A DNA stretch of 50,337 nt from Acidobacteriota bacterium (GTDB lineage Bacteria; Actinomycetota; Acidimicrobiia; Acidimicrobiales; Palsa-688). The stretch spans positions 1 to 50,337 of the forward strand of contig JAGWSF010000138.1 of the NCBI GenBank assembly GCA_028876385.1. Direction: 5' to 3'. The position numbers and the translations under genes are program-made. Position 1 is the first letter of the stretch. Each line of letters begins with the position of its first letter. Positions 27,163 through 36,377 of this stretch are shown here, in pieces. The notes below the pieces were generated by a model, which saw only the letters and a list, made by a program, of their open reading frames with translations, made no database searches and was not told the DNA's origin.

Positions 27163-30100
27163 AGGTGGCGGGGCGGGGGTCGATCACGGCGGTGCCCGTG
27201 GCCGGCGTGATACCAGCGCGTTTCACGTACTCGTCCACCAGGGCCTGGCGGGCCGGGCCGCGGGGGCGGCGGCCGGGGCGGATGTCGGCGGTGAAGGCCT
27301 TGTCCTCCTGGATGTGGGAGTTGGGGTCGAGTGAGACACCGATCAGCTCGTTGGCCGCGTCACCCACCGAGAGACCGTTGGGCCCCCAGTGCCACGGCAG
27401 CCCGATCTGGTGCACCGTGCGGTCCCCGATGCGCAACGGCACCATGCGCTCGGTGATCAGCACGCGGGCCTCGATGGCGGCGCGCGCCGTGACGAGGGTC
27501 GCCCAGCCGGCATGCTCCAACCCCCGCTCGGCGGCGAGTTCGGGCGAGACCTCGCAGAACATCTCGGGCTGCAACTCCGACAGGTAGGGCAGCCACCGGG
27601 ACATCCCGCCGGCGGTGTGGTGCTCGGTCAGGCGGTAGGTGACCACCACATAGGGGAACACCTCGGACCCGGGCTCCCCGCCGCTTGGATGGTAGGGGTT
27701 GTACGGCTCGGAGTACACCTGTCGGAGAGGGTTGCGCTGCTGGTTGTACAGCGCGTTGGGCACCGGGGAGTCCTGGGGCTCGTAGTGCGCGGGCAGGGGT
27801 CCGTCGTTGAGGCCGGCCGGCACGTACAACCAACCCTTGCCGTCGGCCTGCATGATGAAGGGGTCGTCCCCGTTGAGGGCGTCCGCTCCCCGGGCCCCGG
27901 CGGGGGCCCGGTAGTCGGGAGCCTTGTCGGCCACGAAGTCGGCCACGTCGTGGCCCACCCATTTCTGCTGGTCCCCGTCCCACCAGACGTAGGCCTTGCG
28001 CTCGCTCCACGGTTTCCCGTCGGGATCGGCCGAGGCCCGGTTGTAGAGGATGCGCCGGTTGGCCGGCCACGCCCATCCCCACTCGGGGGCGACCCAGGAC
28101 TGCTCGGAGCCGGGTTTGCGACGGTCGGGCTGGTTGACGCCGTCGGCGTAGCACCCGCAGTAGATCCAGCACCCGCAGGACGTGCTCCCGTCGGCTCGGA
28201 GCTGGGTGTAGCTGCTCAGGGGTCGGCCGGCGCCGTCGGTGCCGTTGATCTCGGCCAGCACGGCCTCGGCCGCCGGCTCGTCGACGGACCCTTCGGTCGG
28301 GTAGTCCCAGGTGAGATCGAGGATGGGCCGATCCATCTCGTCGGTCGACCCGGCCAGCCGCTCGCGGATCATGCGGCCCAGGTGGTAGTAGAACCACAGG
28401 TCGCTGCGGGCCGCGCCGGCCGGCTCCACCGCGGCGCGATGCCACTGCAGCATCCGCTGGGTGTTGGTGAAGCTCCCGTTCTTCTCGGTGTGGGCCGCGG
28501 CCGGGAAGAAGAACACCTCGGTGGCGATGTCCTCGGTGCGCATCTCCCCGCTTTCGATCTCGGGGCCGTCCTTCCACCAGGTGGCGCTCTCGATCAAAGA
28601 GAAGTCCCGCACGACGAGCCATTCCAGCTTCGACAGGCCCAGGCGCTGCATCCTGGCGTTGCTCGACCCGACCGCCGGGTTCTCCCCGACGACGAAGTAC
28701 CCCTTGCATTCGCCCCGGATCTGGTTCATCACCGTCGGGTAGGAGCTGTGGTCGCCGGTCAGACGGGGCAGGTAGTCGAAGCAGAAGTCGTTCTCCTCGG
28801 TGGCGGCGTCGCCCCACCAGGCCTTGAGCAGGCTGACCAGATAGGAGCGGGTCTCGGCCCAGAAACCCTTCTCGGACTCCATTCCGGCGACGAAGTGGTC
28901 TAGGTCCTCGTCGCGGTGGGCGTGCGGCATCGGGATGTACCCGGGCAGCAGGTTGTAGAGGGTCGGTATATCGGTCGAACCCTGGATGCTGGCGTGGCCG
29001 CGCAGGGCCAGGATGCCCCCACCCGGACGCCCCATGTTGCCAAGGAGCATCTGCAGGATGGACGCGCTGCGGATGTACTGCACCCCCACGTTGTGCTGGG
29101 TCCAGCCGACGGCGTAAGCGAAGGCCGTGGTGCGGTCGCGACCGGAGTTGCGGCACACCGCGTCGCAGACCCGCAGGAACAGCTCGGGGGGCACGCCGCA
29201 CACCTGCTCGACCATCTCGGGCGTGTAGCGGGCGAAGTGGCGCTTCAGTATCTGGAACACGCAGTTGGGGTCCTGCATGCTGTCGTCGCGGCGCACCCGG
29301 GGGCTGATGTTCGGCCCCCCCGAGCCGAACGAGTGGGCTCTCCCGCTGCGCCCGACCTGGCGGCGGTCGCCGGCGTCGCCGCCGCCGTCGCCCTCCCGTT
29401 GCTCATAGGTCGTGTCCTTGTCCCCTGCGGCGGGGGCCACCTCGCTTCCGGCGTAGGACCACGAGGAGGGGTCGTAGGTCCGCTCCTCGGCTTCGAGGCC
29501 GGAGAAGAGCCCGTCGAGGTCCTCGGTGTCGCGGAAATCGGCGTTCACGATGGTGGGGCCGTTGGTGTAGGCCACCACGTAGTCCCGGAAGTACAGCTCG
29601 TTGGCCAGCACGTGGTTGATGATCCCGCCGAGGAAGGCGATGTCGGTGCCGGCCCGGATGGGCACGTGGAAGTCGGCCAGGGCACTCGTGCGGCTGAAGC
29701 GGGGGTCCACGTGGATGACCGTGGCGCCCCGCTCCTTGGCCTCCATCACCCACTGGAAGCCGACGGGGTGGGCCTCGGCCATGTTGGAGCCCTGGATGAT
29801 GATGCAGTCGGAGTTCTGCAGATCCTGCAGGAAGGTGGTGGCTCCGCCTCTACCGAATGATGTCCCCAGACCGGGGACGGTGGAGGAGTGTCATATTCGG
29901 GCCTGGTTCTCGATCTGCACCGCCCCCAGAGCGGTGTAGAGCTTCTTCATGAGGTAGTTCTCCTCATTGTCCAGGGTGGCCCCGCCGAGGCTGGCGATAC
30001 CCATGGTCCGGCGGACCCGGCGCCCCTCCTCATCCCAACTCCACGTGCGCCGTCGGGTCTCGATGACGCGGTCGGCGACCATCTCCATGGCCCGGTCCAG

Positions 30101-30445
30101 GTCGAGGGTCTGCCATTCGGTGCCGTGCGGGGGCCGGTACAGCACGTCGTAGCGACGGGCCGACCCGGTGGTCAACTGCAGGCTGGCCGAACCTTTCGGG
30201 CACAGACGGCCCCGGCTGACCGGCGAGTCGGGGTCGCCCTCGATCTGGATGACCTTGTCGTCGCGGACATAGACATTCTGGCCGCAGCCGACCGCGCAGT
30301 ACGGGCAGATGGACTTGACCACCCGGTCGGCGTCGGCCACCCGGGCCCGCAGCGAGGCCGAAACCGGCGACTGCACCGCCGCTCCCCGACCGGACCGGTC
30401 GGCGCCGGTGACCTGGCGCAACAGGGGCCAATCGCCGATCTTCAT
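27161..30445 (-). CDS. Formate dehydrogenase catalytic subunit (FdnG/FdoG type) selenoprotein, Sec185
   Basis: Read through the UGA at 29893-29891, the gene gives 1094 residues. It oxidises formate to CO2 at a molybdenum or tungsten bis-MGD centre. The [4Fe-4S] motif is Cys47, Cys50, Cys54 and Cys82 (CPYCAVGCG...CPKG). Sec185 is followed by His186 and the family block TFxRGG-like GTSFGRGGATT, then GSNMAEAHPVGF. RTTAFAYAVGWTQHNVGVQYIRSASILQMLLGNMGRPGGG matches FdnG-type enzymes, and the MGD-binding C-terminal domain runs to the end. About 333-386 is a low-complexity Gly/Arg insertion. No twin-arginine signal is seen, so it is probably cytoplasmic. No beta or gamma subunit, fdhD or fdhE is adjacent. 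ATG 30445 has GGAGG 7 bases upstream. Confidence 0.95.
29862..29878 (-). promoter_or_regulatory. SECIS hairpin of formate dehydrogenase
   Basis: On the minus strand GTCCCC (29878-29873) pairs perfectly with GGGGAC (29867-29862) around the loop GGTCT. The stem begins 12 bases after the UGA. The GGUCU loop is the loop recognised by SelB in Escherichia coli fdhF, as I recall it. ACCG before and CGGT after the hairpin may add a lower helix. Confidence 0.85.
29891..29893 (-). other. UGA codon recoded as selenocysteine
   Basis: In-frame TGA on the minus strand in the context ENQARI-Sec-HSSTVPGLG, the exact place of the metal-ligating Sec or Cys of formate dehydrogenases. Confidence 0.95.
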
Positions 30446-30531
30446 CTGGCATCCTCCAAGCGGCGGCACGAATCTCCGGGCGCCACGTTTGTACCCCGAC
30501 AGCCCCGGCTGAATCAACCCCGGCCAAGCGG

Positions 30532-30537
30532 TAGCGT
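30532..30537 (+). promoter_or_regulatory. -10 element TAGCGT upstream of amidohydrolase gene
   Basis: TAGCGT 32 bases before ATG 30570. Here a leader with a GGGAGGGAG ribosome-binding site follows, so this gene is not leaderless. The 124-base intergenic region also holds the formate dehydrogenase promoter on the other strand, which I could not place. Confidence 0.35.
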
Positions 30538-30569
30538 CTCCAGGGCCGCAACGGGGAGGGAGTGACACC

Positions 30570-31739
30570 ATGTCGCGCAAGTATCAGGTCATCTCGGGAG
30601 ACGGGCACGTCGAGACACCGCCCGACCCCTGGGTCAGGCACGTGCCCGAGAAGTACCGGGACCGCGCCCCCCGGCTCATCAAGCTCCCCGACGGCCACGG
30701 CGACGCCTGGATGGTGGAGGGGCAACCCCTGCTGCCGACCGGCCAGAACATCACCGGGCCGGGGCCCATCAAGTTCGCCGACGCCAGCTACACCTTCGAC
30801 GACGGATCGCCCCGCGAGGGTACCGGCGACGCCCGCCAGAGGCTCGAGGAGCAGGACCGCGACGGTATCGACGCCGAGGTCCTCTTCCCTCCGGTGTTCG
30901 CCACCCGGTTCATCGAGGGCATAAGCGACCGAGACGTGTACCGGTCGATCGTGAGGGCTTACAACACCTTCCTGGCCGAGGACTACTGCTCGGTAGCCCC
31001 CGACCGGCTGATCGGCAGTGCCTTCGTACCGGTGAGCGGCATCGACGACGCCATCGCTGAGCTGGAATACGCCAAGGCGGCCGGGCTCAAGTCGGTCACG
31101 CTGCAGCAGTTCCCCAACGGGACGGGCAAACCTTCCCGCGAAGACGACCGCTTCTGGGAGCGCGCCCTGGAGCTGGGCATGGCCCTGTCGCCGCACATCT
31201 CCTTCGGTGACCGCACCGCCGCCCAACTGGCCGTGGGGGCCAGCCGGGCCGCCGACTCGGTCGCGTCGGCCATCACCCAGCACACCGGCACCTGCCCTCC
31301 GGCCTACTGCCTGGCCCAGATGATCATGGCCGGGGTGTTCGACCGCTTCCCCGAGATCCGCTTCTACTTCGCCGAGATCAACGGGGCTCACCTGCCGGCC
31401 ATCCTGTACTACATGGACCGGGATTTCACCTGTTACAACGAGTGGTTCCAGGCGGAGCTGCCCCGGATGCCCTCCGAGTACATCAAGACCCACTGCCTGT
31501 TCGGCATCATCCGCGACCCTCTCGCTCTGCGCATGGGTGACTTCATGCCGCTCGACTGGTTCATGTGGGGCAGCGACTTCCCCCACTCGGTGGGGACCTA
31601 TCCCCGTTCCCGCCAGTTCATCGACGAGCTGTTCGCCGACGTCGACGAGAAGGTCCGCCGGCGTATCCTCCTCGAGAACCCCGCCGAGTACTTCGGTCTC
31701 GATCTCGACGCCGACATCACCCCGACACCGACCCACTGA
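30570..31739 (+). CDS. Amidohydrolase 2 family metal-dependent hydrolase/decarboxylase
   Basis: 389 residues, the same length as the amidohydrolase at 14690 and of the same family, though only moderately alike. GDGHVETP (Asp11, His13) provides the first metal ligands, a middle HISFGDRT block carries a further His, and MWGSDFPHS holds the metal-binding Asp336. The protein ends with the typical LLENPAEYFGLDLD helix. ATG 30570 has a strong GGGAGGGAG site. It is divergent from formate dehydrogenase and converges on a zinc alcohol dehydrogenase across an inverted repeat. Substrate unknown, probably an aromatic acid or ring-cleavage product. Confidence 0.92.
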   Translation: MSRKYQVISGDGHVETPPDPWVRHVPEKYRDRAPRLIKLPDGHGDAWMVEGQPLLPTGQNITGPGPIKFADASYTFDDGSPREGTGDARQRLEEQDRDGIDAEVLFPPVFATRFIEGISDRDVYRSIVRAYNTFLAEDYCSVAPDRLIGSAFVPVSGIDDAIAELEYAKAAGLKSVTLQQFPNGTGKPSREDDRFWERALELGMALSPHISFGDRTAAQLAVGASRAADSVASAITQHTGTCPPAYCLAQMIMAGVFDRFPEIRFYFAEINGAHLPAILYYMDRDFTCYNEWFQAELPRMPSEYIKTHCLFGIIRDPLALRMGDFMPLDWFMWGSDFPHSVGTYPRSRQFIDELFADVDEKVRRRILLENPAEYFGLDLDADITPTPTH

Positions 31740-31743
31740 AGGC

Positions 31744-31778
31744 GGGCCGGCCAATCAGGCGAGTCGGTTGGCCGGCCC
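31744..31778. terminator. Inverted repeat between convergent amidohydrolase and alcohol dehydrogenase genes
   Basis: GGGCCGGCCAA (31744-31754) and TTGGCCGGCCC (31768-31778) are perfect 11-base complements around a 13-base loop, starting 5 bases after the amidohydrolase stop. Likely a bidirectional terminator. Its right arm is also part of the tandem repeat. Confidence 0.6.
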
Positions 31779-31830
31779 GGTCGGTTGGCCGGCCCGGTCG
31801 GTTGGGCGGCCCGGTCGGTTGGGCGGGCCG
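31763..31830. repeat. Four tandem 17-base repeats
   Basis: Units start at 31763, 31780, 31797 and 31814 with the consensus GTCGGTTGGCCGGCCCG; the third and fourth have GGG for GGC inside. A degenerate fifth unit (CTCAGTTGG) contains the stop codon of the alcohol dehydrogenase gene. Confidence 0.85.
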
Positions 31831-31831
31831 C

Positions 31832-32857
31832 TCAGTTGGCCAGGTCGGTGACCACCGCCCGACCCAGGTAGCGGCTGTGGTGCAGGTCGTCGAAGATGGC
31901 CTCCAACTCCGACAGGCGGCCGGTGCGATCGACGTGGGAGCGCACCTTTCCGGCCGCGGCCAGGTCCACCAGTTCGCGCATGTCCTCGACGGTGCCGACG
32001 GCCGAGTAGACCAGGGTGGGGTCTTTGAAGAAGAAGGTGAACGGGTTGATCCGGATCGGTCCGTCGCTGCTCGGCGGCAGGCCGACGGCCACGAACAGGC
32101 CAGCCTTGCCCAGCATCTCCAGACCGAGATCGAACCCGGCCAGGTTGGCGGTGAACACCAAAGCGGCGTCGACGCCGCCGGTGGCCTTCACGGCGTCCCC
32201 GGCCTGACCGGCGTCTAGGGCCAGCCGGGCACCGAGGGTCCGGGTGAACTCCAGCCGCTCCTCGCCTCTGTCCACGGCCACGACGTCGTATCCGAAACCG
32301 GCGCACATCTGCACGGCGTAGTGGCCTAGTCCCCCCGCCGCCCCGATCACCGCGACGGGCCGCCCGGGCCGCACGCCGTGATCGAGCAGCTTGCGGACCG
32401 CGCCGAAGGCGGTGAGGCCTCCGCAGGCGAGAGGCGCCTCCAGGTCACTCAACCCATCGGGGATGACGACCAGGGACTTGGCCCATACCGAGAAGTGCTC
32501 GGCGAAGGTGCCCATGATGCCCCGACTCTGAGCGCAGTGGCGGGGCTTTCCGGTCAGGCAGTAGTGGCAGGCCCCGCACCAGTATCCGCCGCCGGTTCCG
32601 CCCAGACCGAGTATCACCCGGTCTCCGACGCTCACCCACTGCCCGGCGTCGGCCCCGAGCGCCTCCACCACGCCGATGGCCTCGTGTCCGAGCAGGCCCG
32701 ACTGGCCGACGCCGGCCCAGTCACCTCTCGCCAGATGCAGGTCGGAGTGGCAGACCCCGGCGGCGGTGATACGGATCAGAGCATCCTCGGGGCCCGGCTC
32801 GGGGAGTTCGACCTCCACGATCCGAACGGTGCGGTCCACGACTCGGGCTGCCTTCAT
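31832..32857 (-). CDS. Zinc-dependent alcohol dehydrogenase
   Basis: 341 residues. Catalytic zinc ligands are Cys36, His58 with Glu59 (GHEAIGVVEALG) and Cys145; the structural zinc lobe has Cys94, Cys97, Cys100 and Cys108 (CGACHYCLTGKPRHC). The Rossmann motif GAAGGLG follows at about 172-178, with Asp near 195 (VVAVDRGEER), suggesting NAD+ preference. It interconverts alcohols and aldehydes or ketones. ATG 32857 has a strong GGAGGAGAGG site. The C-terminus (LGRAVVTDLAN) is the family's usual end, so the tandem repeats behind it did not alter the protein. Confidence 0.94.
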   Translation of the reverse strand: MKAARVVDRTVRIVEVELPEPGPEDALIRITAAGVCHSDLHLARGDWAGVGQSGLLGHEAIGVVEALGADAGQWVSVGDRVILGLGGTGGGYWCGACHYCLTGKPRHCAQSRGIMGTFAEHFSVWAKSLVVIPDGLSDLEAPLACGGLTAFGAVRKLLDHGVRPGRPVAVIGAAGGLGHYAVQMCAGFGYDVVAVDRGEERLEFTRTLGARLALDAGQAGDAVKATGGVDAALVFTANLAGFDLGLEMLGKAGLFVAVGLPPSSDGPIRINPFTFFFKDPTLVYSAVGTVEDMRELVDLAAAGKVRSHVDRTGRLSELEAIFDDLHHSRYLGRAVVTDLAN

Positions 32858-32910
32858 TTTCCTCTCCTCCTCCTCGATTCTCAGCGGGTCGGCCCTCCCA
32901 ACGGGCCCCG

Positions 32911-33729
32911 TCAGCGCGACGCGAACTCGAAGGCCAGGCCGCGGTTGTGCGGCGGCGGCACGGCCAGGGTGTCCTCGGCGTCGCCGGCGGTCACGCCAAC
33001 ACCCCGGGCGACGAGGTACTCCCGCGTGCGGTCGAGGTCTTCCACCTCGAAGACCACGGCCCGGATGCCCTCACCGCGGGCGACGTGGCGTTCGATCGGC
33101 CCGGGACCGGTCGGGGCCAGCACCTCGATCAAGGTGTCACCGAGTCGCAGCCCGACGGCCTGGCCGGCGACGGCGGGCCTGGTCGTTTGGTACGCGACGG
33201 TGCCGTCGACATACTGCGTCAGGAACTCCACTGCGGCGTCCATGTCACCGACGACGGTGCTGTAGCGCTTCAGACCGGTGATCCCGCAGGGATGGTCGCG
33301 CCCCTCACCGGCGGGGCGGAGAGGCTCCAGGTAGGTCATGGGGGGCGGGTCGTCGTGGAAGCTGCGGTCGAAGAACTCGAAGGAGATCCCGAGGGCGTCG
33401 AGGGGGTGGACGTGGAAGGCCGGCCCGAGCTCCCTCACGATACGGACTCCTCTGTCGGCCGAGACGTCGCGGGCCACCGAGACATCGGTCGTCTGGTACT
33501 CCACCCCGACGTAGTGCGGACCGAAACGGGCGTGGAGCAGATCGTCGTGGGGGGCGAAGAACTCGAAGATGACCCCGGAGATGGCCACCAGACAGGCGTG
33601 CCACTCGTCTCGGGGCATGTCGGCGATCAGCTGGGCCCCGTACAGATCGGTCATGTGGGCCACCGTCTGGTCGTAGTCGTCGATGGCGGCGTTGATGTGG
33701 TTCATGTGCAAGCAGCGGATGGGTCCCAC
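32911..33729 (-). CDS. VOC (glyoxalase/dioxygenase-fold) family protein, two-domain
   Basis: 272 residues with two VOC modules. The first starts at IRCLHMNHINAAIDDYDQTVAHMTDLYGAQ (about 3-33) and the second at GITGLKRYSTVVGDMDAAVEFLTQYVDG (about 148-175). Family members bind a divalent metal through His/Glu residues contributed by paired modules and act as dioxygenases, isomerases or glyoxalases; His and Glu candidates are present but not a full canonical set that I can assign. The frame is open to 33795, but GTG 33729 with an AGGGGG site fits the module start. It is probably co-transcribed with the alcohol dehydrogenase behind it. Confidence 0.82.
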   Translation of the reverse strand: MGPIRCLHMNHINAAIDDYDQTVAHMTDLYGAQLIADMPRDEWHACLVAISGVIFEFFAPHDDLLHARFGPHYVGVEYQTTDVSVARDVSADRGVRIVRELGPAFHVHPLDALGISFEFFDRSFHDDPPPMTYLEPLRPAGEGRDHPCGITGLKRYSTVVGDMDAAVEFLTQYVDGTVAYQTTRPAVAGQAVGLRLGDTLIEVLAPTGPGPIERHVARGEGIRAVVFEVEDLDRTREYLVARGVGVTAGDAEDTLAVPPPHNRGLAFEFASR

Positions 33730-33838
33730 GGAGATCCCCCTCGTCGGATGGGCCGGCCGGGCGGATGTTACGGCAGAGGCGGGGTGGCGTCGCACCGGCT
33801 ACCGTCTCGGCGACGACGAGGGAGGGGAGGCAGGGGTA

Positions 33839-34630
33839 GTGCCGTTCGCGCAGGTTGGTGACGTGAGGTTGTTCTACACCGACGAGGGGTCGGCTGACCC
33901 GCCCGTGCTGTTCGTGCACGGGTATTCCTGTGATTCGCACGACTGGAGCTGGCAGATCCCGTTCTTCGCCGAGAACCACCGGGTGATCGCCGTGGACAAC
34001 CGTGGGCACGGGCGATCCAGCGTGCCCGACGGAGGCTACGACCACGGCGACTTCGCCGCCGACGTGGCCGGTCTCATCGAGCACCTCGGCTGCGGTCCGG
34101 TGGTCGCCGTGGGCCATTCTCTGGGCGGGGTAATCGTCAGCACCCTGGCCGTGGAGCGACCCGACCTGGTGAAGGCCGTGGTCTGCGTGGACCCCGGTTA
34201 TCTCATCCCCGACGAGATGGCCGCCGGCCTGGCTCCGCTCATCGACGCCCTGATGGGTGACGACCCGATACCGGCCGCGCAGGCCATGTTGGGAGGGACC
34301 TACTCACCGGCCTCCCCACCGGCCCTCAAGACCTGGCACATGCGCCGCATAGCCGGGATGCCCGCTCACGTCCTGAGCCAGACGCTGGTCAACCTCCTGC
34401 AGGGGATGGCCCTGGCCTCCAAGAGCGCCCCCCACCTGGCCCGACGCCAGTGCCCGGTGCTGACCCTCTACACCGATCCGGGGCGGGCCGCCGTGGAAGC
34501 GGGGCTGATGGGCGACAGCCGCTCCAAGGCGGTCAGCTTCGAAGGCTCGGGCCACTGGCTGCATCAGGAACGACCGGCTGAGTTCAATCACCTGGTCGAG
34601 GGCTGGCTCCAGGGCCTCACCGCCGGTTGA
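33839..34630 (+). CDS. Alpha/beta hydrolase
   Basis: 263 residues. The oxyanion-hole motif HGYS lies at 27-30 (VLFVHGYSCDSHDW), the nucleophile elbow GHSLGG at 92-97 with Ser94, and the base is His in GSGHWLHQERP near the C-terminus; the acid is probably the Asp of LYTDPG. The DNRGHGRS block at 53-60 is typical of epoxide hydrolase/haloperoxidase-like members. Acts on small esters or C-C bonds; substrate unknown. Start GTG 33839 has a GGAGGCAGG site upstream; an earlier frame extension is Arg-rich and unlikely. Divergent from the VOC gene across 109 bases. Confidence 0.9.
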   Translation: MPFAQVGDVRLFYTDEGSADPPVLFVHGYSCDSHDWSWQIPFFAENHRVIAVDNRGHGRSSVPDGGYDHGDFAADVAGLIEHLGCGPVVAVGHSLGGVIVSTLAVERPDLVKAVVCVDPGYLIPDEMAAGLAPLIDALMGDDPIPAAQAMLGGTYSPASPPALKTWHMRRIAGMPAHVLSQTLVNLLQGMALASKSAPHLARRQCPVLTLYTDPGRAAVEAGLMGDSRSKAVSFEGSGHWLHQERPAEFNHLVEGWLQGLTAG

Positions 34631-34667
34631 GGGCCGGACGGCTGATCCCGGCCCGAGCCCCGGTTGG

Positions 34668-34690
34668 GGCCGAACGGTTGACGTTCGGCC
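34668..34690. terminator. Bidirectional terminator hairpin
   Basis: GGCCGAACG (34668-34676) pairs perfectly with CGTTCGGCC (34682-34690) around GTTGA. It lies in the 82-base gap between the convergent alpha/beta hydrolase and phosphoesterase genes. Confidence 0.7.
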
Positions 34691-34712
34691 GAGCCCCGGT
34701 ACCAGCCCGGTT

Positions 34713-36251
34713 CTAGCCGTCCGAGCCGTCGCCACCGCCGGGGAGGCGGTAGCCGTCGACGTCGGCGTTGAAGACGTCCCGGCCGAAGGGGGCGAGCCCG
34801 GCAGCACCGGCCATACCGAGATGGCCGAGCCCGTCCGAGCCTCCCCTTGTGACACCGAGAATGTCCTCGTAGCTGCGCAGCGCCGAGTAGTGGTTGTAAG
34901 GCGTCTGGTTCACGCGGCCGGGGGTGATCCAGCGGCGGTTGAGCAGCAGGGCCCCGGTCTGGCCGCCACCGGGGAGAGTCCCCGCGGCCGGGGCCTGACC
35001 CGGGGTGAGACCCTTGACCCCGAGGAGCTGGTAGTAGGTGGCGCCCTTGAAGGCGGCGATGGGCTGGTTCAGAAGCGGGCTGTAGCCGGGGTTGGCGTTG
35101 CCCGGGCCGGGCTTCTCCCCCGCCACCGCCGAAGCGTCGCCGATGGCGCCCTCGTCGGAGGTGATGACGATCAGCATCGAACCGTCCTTGTAGGCCGGCG
35201 AAGACATGATGAGAGGCATCCACTTGGACAGCCAGGCGTCGAAGCCGACCAGCCCGCCGGTCGTGGTCCCGGCGCTGTTGGTGCCGGCGCAGGTCGCGTC
35301 GTGCCCGTCGTCGCAGACGTTGGGGGTGATGAAAGCGAACTCCGGCGTGGTGCGGGTGCTCGCCAGGTCGAGGGCCAGATGCCCCTGGTAGACGTTCTGG
35401 CCGGCCGCCCCGGTGGTCACCGTCCCTAGCGGTACCACGTGGGAGTCGCAGTAGGCCGCGTTGTCTATCACCGAGTGGAAGTAGATGAAGGGGTTGTGCC
35501 GGTCGACGTACTGGTCGGAGATCGTCGACTTCTGCGCACCCTTGGCGTTGGGGCCTTCGGCGCTGTTGGTGCCGTCGTAGGCCTGGCCGGCGGTCTGGAC
35601 GGGGTGGGCGCAGTCGGTGCCCCCGAGGGGATCGGGGCTGCCACCGTCGCGAGCCGGGTCGTTGCCCATGTCCTCGGCGTACTGCCGCCAGGTGATCGAG
35701 CTGGTCCGCGGCGCGCCCCGGTCGAGCTGGTTGCCGATGGTCTGCACCGCCGAGGGGTACACGCAACCCTGGCCGTCGACCTGGCCGGGATAGGCGGAGT
35801 GGTTCGGGTCGAGGGTCCCCGGCACCACGTCGTTGAAGGACCCTGCCAAGGTGGACAGGTTGGTGATGCAGTCGCTGCTCGACACCAGATTGGGGGCCTG
35901 GCCGGACACCTGGGCCATGTAGTTGTCCGCGGAGACGTGCCCGGTGGCGTAGTAGTTGGCCAGCAGCTCGCCCTGGGGGACGAGCGTCTGGTTGAGGTAG
36001 GTGGCCGGCGAGGTGGCGCCGAAGATGGACGACTCCGCCTCGTTCTCCAGGTCGATGACCACGATGTGGCGGATGGCGCCGGGCGGGACGGCGGCTCGCA
36101 CGACGTCCCCGCCGTGACCGTCACCGGATCCACGACCCTGGCCGTGGCCGTCGGCGTAGGCCGCGGGATTGGCCACGAGGACCAGCGGGGTGACCGCGGT
36201 GGCCGCCGCGGCGATGGTGACCAGACGCTTCGGGTACCGGTTTCGGCGCAT
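34713..36251 (-). CDS. Secreted phosphoesterase (acid phosphatase/phospholipase C family)
   Basis: 512 residues. A signal peptide is clear: RRNRYPKR, a hydrophobic run to about residue 27, and a cleavage site after Ala-Tyr-Ala (about 33). A Gly/His/Asp-rich linker precedes the catalytic region, which begins with IRHIVVIDLENEAESSIFG (the ENxxxxxxFG metal/nucleophile motif of PF04185) and continues with NYYATGHVSADNYMAQVSGQ and MLIVITSDEG, typical of the acid-phosphatase branch. It hydrolyses phosphate esters outside the cell. ATG 36251 follows TAAGGT by 8 bases; no Shine-Dalgarno. The nearby secreted lipase and glycosidase-like proteins form a group of exported enzymes. Confidence 0.88.
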   Translation of the reverse strand: MRRNRYPKRLVTIAAAATAVTPLVLVANPAAYADGHGQGRGSGDGHGGDVVRAAVPPGAIRHIVVIDLENEAESSIFGATSPATYLNQTLVPQGELLANYYATGHVSADNYMAQVSGQAPNLVSSSDCITNLSTLAGSFNDVVPGTLDPNHSAYPGQVDGQGCVYPSAVQTIGNQLDRGAPRTSSITWRQYAEDMGNDPARDGGSPDPLGGTDCAHPVQTAGQAYDGTNSAEGPNAKGAQKSTISDQYVDRHNPFIYFHSVIDNAAYCDSHVVPLGTVTTGAAGQNVYQGHLALDLASTRTTPEFAFITPNVCDDGHDATCAGTNSAGTTTGGLVGFDAWLSKWMPLIMSSPAYKDGSMLIVITSDEGAIGDASAVAGEKPGPGNANPGYSPLLNQPIAAFKGATYYQLLGVKGLTPGQAPAAGTLPGGGQTGALLLNRRWITPGRVNQTPYNHYSALRSYEDILGVTRGGSDGLGHLGMAGAAGLAPFGRDVFNADVDGYRLPGGGDGSDG

Positions 36252-36365
36252 GGTTCCGGACCTTAACCACGTCCCGTCGCCCGGCACACAACCATCAGGT
36301 GAACAGTTCCGATCGACGGGTGAACACCGGGTGAACGGAGCGGGCCCGGGCCTGGAACCGGACGC

Positions 36366-36371
36366 TACACT
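36366..36371 (+). promoter_or_regulatory. -10 element TACACT for leaderless EthD-like gene
   Basis: TACACT, then 6 bases, then ATG 36378. No Shine-Dalgarno. Confidence 0.55.
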
Positions 36372-36377
36372 CCGGCC

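Noticed and set aside
27161..29782. A truncated formate dehydrogenase starting at ATG 29782, with a separate iron-sulfur fragment upstream
   Set aside because: The 36 codons between the two frames encode the conserved family block after Sec, and the UGA is followed by a classical SECIS hairpin; one gene explains everything.
31763..31830. CRISPR array
   Set aside because: The repeats are 17 bases and directly adjacent without spacers, and no cas gene is present.
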